DNA of 13,479 bases from Pleurotus djamor. Lineage: Eukaryota; Basidiomycota; Agaricomycetes; Agaricales; Pleurotaceae. The notes under the pieces are model-generated. The model had not been told where the DNA came from and searched no databases. It was given only the letters and a program-made list of their open reading frames with translations. A program made the translations under genes and the position numbers. This document shows, piece by piece, positions 1 to 6,470 of this stretch (position 1 is its first letter; each line of letters opens with the position of its first letter). The stretch is from contig JAPEVF010001132.1 of assembly GCA_029747585.1 (NCBI GenBank), positions 1 through 13,479 on the forward strand, given 5' to 3'.

Positions 1-20
1 AGAGGTGGAGCTTCGAGGTA

Positions 21-364
21 CCGATAAAATGGCGCAATTTCTGTATATACATTGTCAATCAGCGTCTCGGAACCAGAATAAATGGGAAACGTACGTTGTT
101 ACTCGAATTCGAGGGCTTATAGCGCTGGAAGGACCGATAAAATGAAGAATTTCTATATATACATTGTTCATCAGCGACGGAGAGTATCGCAGCAGTAGCC
201 ATGCTTACCAGTATGACCCGTCAAGTTTGCGTGACGTCGAGGGTTGATTCTGTCGCGTACAAATCCGATCCCGAGTGTCGCATAGTGTCATTTCGAGATT
301 CGGGAGTAGGGGGAGCGACGGTAATGACAAAATGAAGCATTTCTGTATATATATTGTTAATCAG
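21..364 (-). repeat. Three copies of a ~41-bp repeated motif (minus-strand intron-exon junctions)
   Basis: Copies lie at 21-62, 134-174 and 325-364. On the plus strand each reads CCGATAAAATG, four variable bases, ATTTCTGTATATACATTG, then a CAG. On the minus strand the same sequence is a branch site, an acceptor (TATACAG or TATATAG) and the first ~20 nt of an exon. Translated straight through, the minus strand gives related peptides such as M-N-N-V-Y-I-E-I-L-H-F-I-G-P-S and I-N-N-I-Y-T-E-M-L-H-F-V. The left-most copy has one extra A relative to 8926-8966, which shifts that frame. The array continues in the longer copy-2 region. Confidence 0.75.
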
Positions 365-599
365 GAAAAGTTTTAGCGAGAGGATCAATGCACTTACCAG
401 TTCCACGAACAGAACCGCCGAAATCCAAGCAAGGGTACAAAACGTCGGGTCTATCGGCTTCGTGCTGAGTCGGGATCGTCAGACAGTGGTTTCGAGACAT
501 TTTTTGAGCAAGCAGAGCTCGAAGGAAGGAGAGTAGAGAAGGAGGGAAGTAGGTTGGGGATGAACAAGCCGAAAGCGACGACGAAAACGTCGAGTTCAT
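221..599 (-). CDS. Hypothetical 107-residue spliced ORF, minus strand, copy 1
   Basis: Function is not recognised. The inferred exons are 599-398 and 342-221, joined by a 55-nt intron (397-343) with GTAAGT donor, CTGATTAAC branch and ATACAG acceptor. The start is the ATG at 599-597, chosen because it lies about 50 nt downstream of a TATTTAAT box; a longer frame opens at 695 but would begin upstream of that box. The product is Ser/Pro/Leu-rich at the N-terminus (MNSTFSSSLSACSSP) and ends in ESTLDVTQT. The intron joins in phase 1 and keeps the frame open. I see no domain or clear signal peptide. Copy 2 differs by one codon (Ile to Ser). Confidence 0.3.
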
Positions 600-650
600 C
601 GGCTCCACAAAATGAGAAAAAAGGATTCCGAGAAAAGGAAGGGTGACGAG

Positions 651-658
651 ATTAAATA
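651..658 (-). promoter_or_regulatory. TATA-like box for the minus-strand unit, copy 1
   Basis: The minus strand reads TATTTAAT, followed by pyrimidine-rich sequence (CTCGTCACCCTTCC) and then the ATG at 599-597. It is identical at 9555-9562 in copy 2. No transcription start can be proved from sequence. Confidence 0.35.
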
Positions 659-1331
659 GACATGGAGGTGGCTGGGTGGTGGACAGGGATGGCATGGGCG
701 GCGGAACGATGGTGGTGGTGTGGAAGGAAGGGAAGGAGTTCAGAGTCCGATCACCAAAGTGGAAAGCGGCGCCAAGTGCATCAGGGGCTCGGGACCCAGG
801 GTTTACCGAAAATTCCAGTCCACCTCCGCATCGTCAATTCCACCACTTTTTGCAATTCAGTAGGCTTCTTTAGATGCGTATACATTGGTAGGACTCAGAG
901 TGAGAGTGCCGGACGCAGAATTTAGATCGCGCGAAGAAACTTTTTCCAAGTTCGATCTCTCCTTTTCTCGCTCCTATCCCTCCTTCTCCTCCTCGTTCTT
1001 CGTCGATTCTACCCTCCACATCGCCGTACTCATGCAGCAGCTACACAAATAGGCGCCCGTGGTATGCCTGAGACGTGGTCCAGTCGATGAGTGCCAGCAG
1101 AACTGCAGCAGGGACAACGGGGATTAATATAATGCAACCCTCTCCTCCTCGTACTATTCATCTCGTTCTTTCGTTTCAAGCGGGTACTTGGCTGCCTAGG
1201 CTGTGGGTCCTCGGCGCTAGGACCCTTCGCTTAGCTCTTAGCCGACGTCTCACCCTTGCACAAAATTTTCTGAAGCCTCTAGAATCCCGTTTATTCGGAA
1301 ACGCACGATAACGATATCCTCCACGTCTCCC
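659..1331. promoter_or_regulatory. Divergent intergenic region, copy 1
   Basis: About 670 bp separate the minus-strand TATTTAAT box from the plus-strand TATAAATA box. No convincing gene was found; the short ORFs on both strands look incidental. It includes a GGTGG-rich stretch (664-720), a pyrimidine-rich plus-strand run (950-1010) and AT-rich ATTAATATAATGC near 1124. If both flanking units are real, this is a shared bidirectional promoter. Copy 2 (9563-10234) is close to identical except around 720-740 and 850-885. Confidence 0.45.
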
Positions 1332-1339
1332 TATAAATA
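1332..1339 (+). promoter_or_regulatory. TATA box, plus-strand unit, copy 1
   Basis: A TATAAATA element sits in CTCCCTATAAATACTGGCC. It is followed 20-30 bp downstream by a long C/T-rich stretch, the usual arrangement of a fungal RNA polymerase II core promoter. The same element and surroundings occur at 10235-10242. Confidence 0.7.
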
Positions 1340-1354
1340 CTGGCCTGGTTGCGC

Positions 1355-1450
1355 TCTCAANGTCCCCATCTCCTCTCAACATCTCCTCTACTCCTCTATC
1401 TCTCTACTCCTCTACTCTTCTCTCTGGCCTCGCTTCTCTACACTCACCCA
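1355..1450 (+). promoter_or_regulatory. Pyrimidine-rich presumed start tract, copy 1
   Basis: This stretch is almost entirely C and T, built from irregular CTCCTCTACTCCTCTAT units, and lies just after the TATA box, where fungal start sites are often found. TCTCTGGCCTCGCTT recurs nearby (about 1422 and 1466). Base 1361 is N, as is the equivalent base 10264 in copy 2. This tract diverges between copies more than the promoter upstream. Confidence 0.45.
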
Positions 1451-1499
1451 CCACCCCACCTTGTCATCTCTGGCCTCGCTTTACCCAGCTATCACGATC

Positions 1500-2190
1500 C
1501 CTGCTTCGTCTCATTACTCTATTAGTGGTAAGTGCTCGTGTTCATTCATACTACTAGTGTCGTTACTAACCTCTTTTTTCTCTTGACTTCAAATGTAGGA
1601 TACACGATCTATCAACTCTAGACCACGGCGCAATCACTAGAGTCAATCATAGCAAGTCAATATTTCGGATTATTGACTTTGACCTCGTCCTAATACGCTC
1701 TATTCACAGTCATTATCTCTACTGACTTCTAACGGTAAGAGTTATTTGTGGTTAAATTTCTCAATTACTTCTCTGACTCTATTTCGCAGCTTTCGCATGG
1801 ATCAGTCGGCTCGTCACTAATCTGCATTCACTACTAGTATTGTCAGATTGGATTTGTTTTCCGGCAACACATCTCGTTCTAGTTCTAACGAAATTCCGGT
1901 AAGTGCTTAACATTTCTCACTTATCCTTGCGTGTCTAATAATTAATTGTTCCTCAAGTGTTCACCACCACCTTCACCGACGAATTCCACTAATGTGAGTC
2001 ACTAATATAATTTCCATGTCTATTCAAAATTTCGAATCACATTTCCAGTTCACCTCTACCTCTGTCTCTACTTGCCGTCGTCGTCGTCGCCGTTGACGAA
2101 GACTGTTTCGGCGCTGTGGGCCACAGCGACTAGACCAGGTACCATGTATGTAATCGGGCAAACCTTCCTCCGTCCGCTTACTTACGCAAT
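1500..2190 (+). other. Non-coding four-intron leader, copy 1
   Basis: Four well-formed introns (71, 55, 59 and 55 nt) separate exons with stops in all frames and no ATG-led ORF shared by both copies. In copy 2 the third intron is 52 nt and the fourth 56 nt, yet donors, branch sites and acceptors are retained. Junctions are therefore conserved while exon bodies drift, which suggests a spliced 5' UTR or non-coding RNA. Confidence 0.5.
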
Positions 2191-2194
2191 TCCT

Positions 2195-2245
2195 GTCTTC
2201 GCCATTGTCCTCCTTAAGCGAGACGATCGATCGAGGGCTTGACGC
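2195..2245. other. 51-bp segment inverted relative to copy 2
   Basis: The reverse complement of these 51 bases matches 11088-11138 at 50 of 51 positions, while the flanks (CGCAATTCCT on the left, AAAACTGTGGCG on the right) are collinear in both copies. The segment contains the palindromes CTTAAG and CGATCGATCG. In copy 2 it holds the ATG of a 43-residue ORF; in this orientation that start is lost. Confidence 0.93.
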
Positions 2246-2325
2246 AAAACTGTGGCGCCTCGTAAGTAAATTTCCACCGTTCCTGATGATTCTAGCTCAC
2301 CACTCACCTGTGCAAACCCAGAAGT

Positions 2326-3062
2326 ACTCATCCCCATCTGCCTACACCTCCTGCGATCACTATTTTAGGACACTGAGGCTTTGAGTAGCCTATGGACATG
2401 CGGGGAACAGAAGAGGATGGAGGGGTAATGGGATTGGAATCCGCGGAGGTGAGTCCGTCAAACTTGTCTCGACGTCCACGAACTCAATGCTTCCCTGTCG
2501 TAGCCATGCTTCCTTGATGGTGAGTGTCCAAAACCAGATTGCATGACATCATGTCATCTACTTACTTCGTTTCCGGCATATGCAGCACTCTCGGGGCCTA
2601 CTCATCCCCATCTGCCTACCCTGGTTGCCGGGGAAGAACATTTTCGTGAGTAATAATGCCTTGATCATCTTTCTCGAGCACTCACCTTGTTTCCCCTCAC
2701 AAACAGCCTCGAGTACACTTACTCATCCCCATCTGCCTACACCTCGATCGTAGGCACGCAATTTGATCGGGTAAGTCAATTGTTTCTTTCCCAAAACAGT
2801 TTACTCACCACGATCACTTAGAATCTTTGTCTCCGCCCTCGAGACCCAATGGAGCCCCTTCAAGAATTCGAAACCTTGCAGGTAAGCCGCTCAGACATCG
2901 TATCTAATGTCCCAAAGGAGCTGACATGAGTATCCAAGCATTGCCGAAGGAAAATCGGTCGCTTACCCGAGACAATCATGATTCCCCAGCCTGCAGGGAT
3001 TTCGGCACTTGGGGGACCTCACCAATGGCCTCGAGTATACCTACTCATCCCCGTCTGCCTAC
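2326..3062 (+). repeat. Exon-borne 20-bp repeat ACTCATCCCCATCTGCCTAC, four copies
   Basis: Copies are at 2326-2345, 2600-2619, 2721-2740 and 3043-3062, the last with one A-to-G change. A more diverged relative (CCTCATCCCCTTCAATACG) starts at 3323. Each lies in a separate inferred exon, and the introns between them also share GAGCTGACATGAG-type segments, so whole exon-intron modules appear to have duplicated. The repeat can be read as T-H-P-H-L-P-T-P or as Y-S-S-P-S-A-Y-T-S. Only the first frame connects to an upstream ATG, within the 59-residue ORF. Confidence 0.85.
2392..2753 (+). CDS. Candidate 59-residue ORF over four exons with a 16-nt microexon, copy 1
   Basis: Function is unknown. Exons are 2392-2448, 2504-2519, 2586-2645 and 2707-2753, joined by introns of 55, 66 and 61 nt. 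All phases fit: the 16-nt exon adds five codons plus one base, and the frame runs from ATG to TAG. The product begins MDMRGTEEDGGVMG, continues ESAEPCFLDALSG, and carries two copies of T-H-P-H-L-P-T, because exons 3 and 4 descend from one duplicated exon. Copy 2 keeps every junction and differs by one residue (Glu to Ala). There is no signal peptide or known domain. Conservation of so short a frame between near-identical copies is weak proof of translation. Confidence 0.35.
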
Positions 3063-3368
3063 ACCTCGACCCTAGGCTTCGAAATCGACCAGGTAAGTCC
3101 CTGAATTCATCCCCGAAATGGGCAACTGACCCCCTCTCCACACTCCACAGAATCCTTGTTTCCATTTCTGGAGCGCAACGGAGCGATTCATGGCTGCTGT
3201 AACCTTGAAGGTACGTTGTAAAATGGTCGTTCCTGAGATCTGCAAAGAGCTGACATGAGCAAAGAGGTTTTTAGTGACGAAAAACCATTTTTTNACCCGA
3301 AAACCACACAAATCTCGAAATTCCTCATCCCCTTCAATACGCTGCGTGACAAAACATATACCACCATT

Positions 3369-3820
3369 ATGGTACGTCCCTTGATAACCTCTGACATCGT
3401 TTGTGAGAGCTGACACGAAGATCTGGCTTGGGAATTTCGTTTCTCCTCCCTAGGTCGGAATCTTCGGTTTCTCCATGGGAAACGTACGCAGCTGGATGCG
3501 ACCGGCTATCCCTGAGAGGTACGTGATAGTATCATCTTCACCCGAATTTACGAAAGGCTCACTGCAATATTCATTGTTCTAGGACGAAATCACGCCCCGC
3601 ACATTCCGAAAATCTTGAATTCACAGGCACCCTCAACATATCCACCGCCGACCCTTATTTCCCCAGGTTAAGACATCCATACCGTATCCTCGACCGAGTT
3701 TTCAAGACCTTGGTGTTCGTTTTCAAAGCGCCAGCTCCCTCCCTCCCCGTCGCGCCGAAACTCGAACCACGCCCGACCGCACGTAATTATCGCCACCGAA
3801 TTAATCTAAAAGTTATCTAA
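3369..3820 (+). CDS. Candidate 101-residue ORF over three exons, copy 1
   Basis: Function is unknown. Exons are 3369-3371 (only the ATG), 3454-3518 and 3583-3820, with introns of 82 and 64 nt; the same frame is also open upstream of the ATG. The N-terminus reads MVGIFGFSMGNVRSWM and the middle contains SENLEFTG and HPYRILDRVFKTL. In the last exon copy 2 differs at six codons: four are silent, including AGA to CGA, and two are conservative changes. That hints at past protein-level selection. Copy 2 carries an in-frame TGA in exon 2 and a changed donor, so only this copy is open. Confidence 0.35.
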
Positions 3821-4640
3821 GACCATCAGTACGTCATCCTATTATGTTCTTCCAGCCGTACACTTACCTATTCCCAGTTTGAGTTTTCCCCCCACCCGGG
3901 GAAGATTCCTGATTTCCTCCATAAAAACTCGAAGGGGACGGTCCAGATCGCAGGGAACATGAACAGTAAGTCACCTATCATCGTTTATCATCGTCAATTT
4001 GAAGATAACACCTCGTTTCCCAGGTCTACCCGAAGCCTTGGTGCTGACCCGTCCCAAAAATCACGAATTGACGGTAAACGACGGATCGTTTCCCCACGAT
4101 CGACACAGAACCTTGCTCGTAGACCATGGGCGACCCATGGACCGAGTTTGCGTAAGGATATGAAGGGGTTTCGAAATTTCATCCATGGCCTACCTCCTCG
4201 CGCCGACTTGTCAAAATGGCCGAATACGGCAGAACCACCGCCAAGGAAACGTTCCCATATGGTACCTGAGTCGACTGTGAGTGCTTCTGACAAGGTTCAT
4301 TGAATACTCACTTACCTATCTTCGCTTTTTGCCTTTTTGCCCTTCAGGACGGAATCTTTGGTTTCTTCACGGGATCTTGATGAAATCGCAGATGTTTGCG
4401 TGTTCCCAGGTTCGTACGTCGATTACCTATCTTTGAGTATCGTTTCTGAGTGGCTGACAACGATATTGATGATGTTAGCAGGCACTCACCTCGAGATCGG
4501 AGCGAAAAACTTGAATTCCCACAGAACGCCGAAACGCTCGCCTAATCCAAGTATATCCACAATGTCGTAGGGTTTTGGCGCACCTATGGTCGAGTTTGCG
4601 GGACGCTCCGTGACGATTTGGAAATTTCGACCATGAAACG
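3583..4640 (+). repeat. Degenerate ~448-bp exon modules, copy 1
   Basis: The conserved core (A/C)CGAGTTT or TCGAGTTTGCG begins at 3694, 4142 and 4590, exactly 448 bp apart each time. A looser relative (GACCGAATTTTTG) lies near 4649 and another GCCGAGTTTGCG near 5182. Supporting matches are the exon starts GTCGGAATCTTCGG (3454) and GACGGAATCTTTGG (4348), 894 bp or two periods apart, and the paired TCTTGAATTC and ACTTGAATTC blocks. The modules are strongly diverged and their best open frames do not agree, so the repeat is clearest at nucleotide level. Confidence 0.55.
4348..4570 (+). other. Open exon pair without its own start codon, copy 1
   Basis: Inferred exons 4348-4409 and 4482-4570 join in phase (intron 4410-4481, 72 nt, with GCTGAC branch) to give a frame reading TESLVSSRDLDEIADVCVFP and then THLEIGAKNL, ending at the TAG of 4568-4570. 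There is no ATG in this frame within the first exon, so it would need an upstream exon. The intron length is a multiple of three and contains no stop, so the frame is open unspliced too. The identical sequence lies at 13210-13432. Confidence 0.25.
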
Positions 4641-4785
4641 TCCACATGGACCGAATTTTTGAAAGTGTCGGGAACGCGTCAGAAGCGCTGTAGGAACGAT
4701 AAGTGATCTATACTGATGATTGGTAAGTGGTTTCGCATGTCTGATAATTAGTATTGACTCACCTATCTTGACTTTTTTCATATAG

Positions 4786-5228
4786 ACTTGCACTGGGCCT
4801 CCGCGGTCAATATCTTGTCAACGACCCAACCACACCCTTAGCGAACGATACATCCTTGATCGTACGTCGTCTAGCTTTGATTCATCACGCTCCCGAGACC
4901 CTGACATTAGTTTTTCAGAGTTCACCCATGTCCTTACCCCGCACTCTGGATTTGTCAAAACCACTCTGGGGCACGAAAATACCAGTGGACAAAGTTTTAT
5001 TGATGGTATATAAAACATATGTGAGTAGTTACGGCCTTTGGAAAGGCCATCTAGCACCGTCTAAATGAATACTTACCAACCTCCCCCTCCCAACAGAGAA
5101 CCCTCCGTATCTCATCCGCAACGAAATGCCCCCGTTTAGCGATGGTATTCCCATGCTCGTACACGTCCAGGCTATCCTTGGCCGAGTTTGCGAAAGGCCT
5201 GGTTGAGAATTGGGTGAGTCGTCCTTGA
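4786..5228 (+). CDS. Candidate three-exon coding segment at the 3' end of the plus unit
   Basis: Function is unknown. Exons 4786-4861, 4919-5020 and 5097-5228 are joined by introns of 57 nt (CTGACATTAG before the acceptor) and 76 nt (pyrimidine-rich acceptor CCCTCCCAACAG). The frame is open for 102 codons and ends at TGA 5226-5228. The first ATG is at 4928, giving 74 residues that begin MSLPRTLDLSKPLWG and include KIPVDKVLLMVYKTY and LSLAEFAKGLVENW. Linking to the exon before 4723 would create TGA, so the true 5' end is uncertain. The segment belongs to the same module family (GCCGAGTTTGCG core). It is the longest consistent frame in the unit. Confidence 0.35.
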
Positions 5229-5640
5229 TTTTGTGTCGGGGGCGAATTTTTGAAAATTCGATTTTTATCGCGGTGGAAGCGCCGGGCTTCATGAGTAGAT
5301 TTTTTGAGGTTTTTTGGTTTGATGTTCTTGATGTGTTCCTTGCTCATTTTGGAGGTGGGGAGTGGTCGGGGAGGAGGAAGGTACTTTGGGGGTGGATATG
5401 GACTTGGTTCGCGAGGGGGATACTTGGTTGGGGATGGTAGAATGTACCTGCATGTATCGTAAGCCATAACGAAATGAATAAACAAGCTCAAAACTCACAT
5501 CGTGCGATAGAAACTCTGACTAGGTGCGAAGGACTGTTTTTAAAGTCGCGAAGGAGGTGGTCGGAAGGGTACAGTAAGTAGTTTCGGGCCACCTAATCAT
5601 GTCAATTGCGCACCGAATTCATACAGTTTTGTGTTTTTCC
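5229..5640. other. Gene-poor stretch after the plus-strand unit
   Basis: No convincing gene. A near-perfect inverted repeat (CGAATTTT, 2-nt gap, AAAATTCG) lies at 5243-5260. G-rich sequence at 5340-5440 gives the minus strand a Pro/Tyr-rich frame (PPREPSPYPPPKYLPPP), probably a composition artefact. AATAAA at 5477-5482 could serve as a poly(A) signal for the plus-strand unit. GAATTCATACAGTTTT near 5617 resembles the minus-strand motif family at 8536. Confidence 0.4.
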
Positions 5641-6110
5641 CTTGCAGTCTTGAAGCTCCGTGATCGTGAGGGACAGGCAAGTGGACTCTTTGATGGAGCG
5701 GAAGGGGCTCGGGAGAGACTTGCTGGAGTGGAGGAGGGAGGGAGAGAGGGAGCCGAGGGAGCTTTGAATGGAGGATTTGCGAGGCTTGTGTGGAGATGCT
5801 GAGGCTTGGAATACTTGGGCGCGCATGTAGGTGGTGGTGGAGAGAGGGATGGAGAGGGAAGAAAGGGCGCATAGATGGGAGATTGTAGAGGTTGGAAGGG
5901 CGTCGAGAGTTGCCTAATCGGGATTTTGGAGGGGAGATGCGAGTGTCGTGATAGCGGGGATGTTGAGCTTGAGGAGGCAAAATGGGGGGAGGAGAGCGCA
6001 GAGATGGGCGTGGAGAGAGGCAAAAAGCAGGAGTCGAGAGTTGCCTAATGCGGATTTTGGAGGGGAAAGTTGTGTGGATGGACGTCGAGGAGGCTGACAC
6101 TTTAAAGCTT
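5641..6110. other. Purine-rich (plus strand) low-complexity segment with an internal repeat
   Basis: The plus strand is dominated by G and A (GGAGTGGAGGAGGGAGGGAG). This opens long but low-complexity Ser/Pro frames on the minus strand, which I do not accept as genes. A ~35-bp direct repeat containing GTCGAGAGTTGCCTAAT and GGATTTTGGAGGGGA occurs at 5902-5936 and 6033-6067, 131 bp apart. Confidence 0.5.
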
Positions 6111-6470
6111 TAACGTTTGATCAGCAGGTAAGCTAACTAGGCCTCAGAGATCTGGCAGACATACCTCAGCCAGCGACCCAGCCTTCGCAGCATGGGGGAG
6201 ACCAATGGGAGACGAGGCGGAGGAGTACAACCGCGTGGATCACAATGGGCGCTTATAGCACTGCCACCGGGGTGTGATTGGAAGGCTTGGCGCCCGGTCA
6301 AATTTGACTCGGACCCCCCGGGCTCTTCCCATTCAGCTGGCAAATTCCAAATCGCGTCAATCGATGCGTGACGAGCTTTAATCGATTTCGCCAAACTGTC
6401 TTTCTTTCGTTCTCCTTCAACTTTTTTGTATATTAGACTTTCCCCCCTTCTTTCCAGACTCAACTCGACC
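6111..6470 (+). promoter_or_regulatory. Presumed promoter and 5' UTR of the MetRS fragment
   Basis: No gene was seen in this 360-bp stretch. It ends in a T/C-rich tract with GTATATTAG at about 6428-6436 and TTTCCCCCCTTCTTTCCAG just before the start codon, consistent with a fungal promoter and short leader. Whether it still drives expression is unknown. Confidence 0.4.

Larger units (their letters stand above)
1..658 (-). other. Minus-strand multi-exon transcription unit, copy 1 (3' part outside window)
   Basis: Read on the minus strand, three introns of nearly equal length follow one another: 343-397 (55 nt, GTAAGT to CAG), 153-208 (56 nt, GTAAGC to TAG) and 41-94 (54 nt, GTACGT to CAG). Each has a branch-like CTGATTAAC, CTGATGAAC or CTGATTGAC shortly before the acceptor. 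The exons between them are 209-342 and 95-152, and every downstream exon starts with AAAT followed by a CATTTT block. The signals recur in copy 2. A TATTTAAT box at 651-658 lies upstream with pyrimidine-rich sequence after it. The product is unknown; the unit may be coding, non-coding or decayed. Confidence 0.55.
1..4617. repeat. Large direct duplication, copy 1
   Basis: This stretch matches 8912-13479 in the same orientation. The offset moves from 8905 near the left end to 8904, 8903, 8893, 8931 and finally 8862 as indels accumulate. It runs into the left window edge, and its match stops at 4617 only because copy 2 meets the right edge, so neither boundary is real. Divergence is uneven: few differences at 1-700 and 900-1370, many at about 1380-2150, few again at 2250-2940 apart from indels, and none that I can see at about 4300-4617. 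There are no terminal inverted repeats, target-site duplications or transposase-like ORFs. A tandem segmental duplication with a period near 8.9 kb is the simplest reading. Confidence 0.95.
1340..5228 (+). other. Plus-strand repeated-exon transcription unit, copy 1
   Basis: A long series of intron-like segments runs downstream of the TATA box. In the leader they are 1528-1598 (with a perfect TACTAAC branch), 1735-1789, 1899-1957, 1994-2048 and 2262-2321. Further on they are 2449-2503, 2520-2585, 2646-2706, 3372-3453, 3519-3582, 3829-3877, 4277-4347, 4410-4481, 4723-4785, 4862-4918 and 5021-5096. All have GT...AG ends, are 49-82 nt long, and most carry CTGAC/CTAAY-type branch sites. The exons between them are short (16-140 nt) and many resemble each other. 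The leader exons are full of stops; later exons hold the small ORFs listed separately. No frame runs through the whole unit, so it may be a spliced non-coding RNA, several small genes or a decayed repetitive gene. Confidence 0.55.

Noticed and set aside
1268..1300. Heat-shock-element-like TCTGAAGCCTCTAGAATCC upstream of the TATA box
   Set aside because: Only partial GAA/TTC spacing; not a full set of three units.
3878..4155. Spliced frame FEFSPHPGK ... LVDHGRPMDRVCVRI in the second 448-bp module
   Set aside because: It joins in phase, but all four differences from copy 2 change amino acids and there is no start codon, so coding is not supported.
5033..5048. Perfect hairpin GGCCTTTGGAAAGGCC
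   Set aside because: A 7-bp stem inside an intron; expected often enough by chance.
5051..5491. 146-codon minus-strand frame with a PPREPSPYPPPKYLPPP stretch
   Set aside because: It lies antisense to well-spliced plus-strand exons and the Pro/Tyr part follows a G-rich plus strand; no family recognised.
5597..6100. 167- and 134-codon minus-strand frames rich in Ser and Pro
   Set aside because: Two overlapping long frames exist because the strand is almost pure pyrimidine with few stops; no domain and no codon structure.
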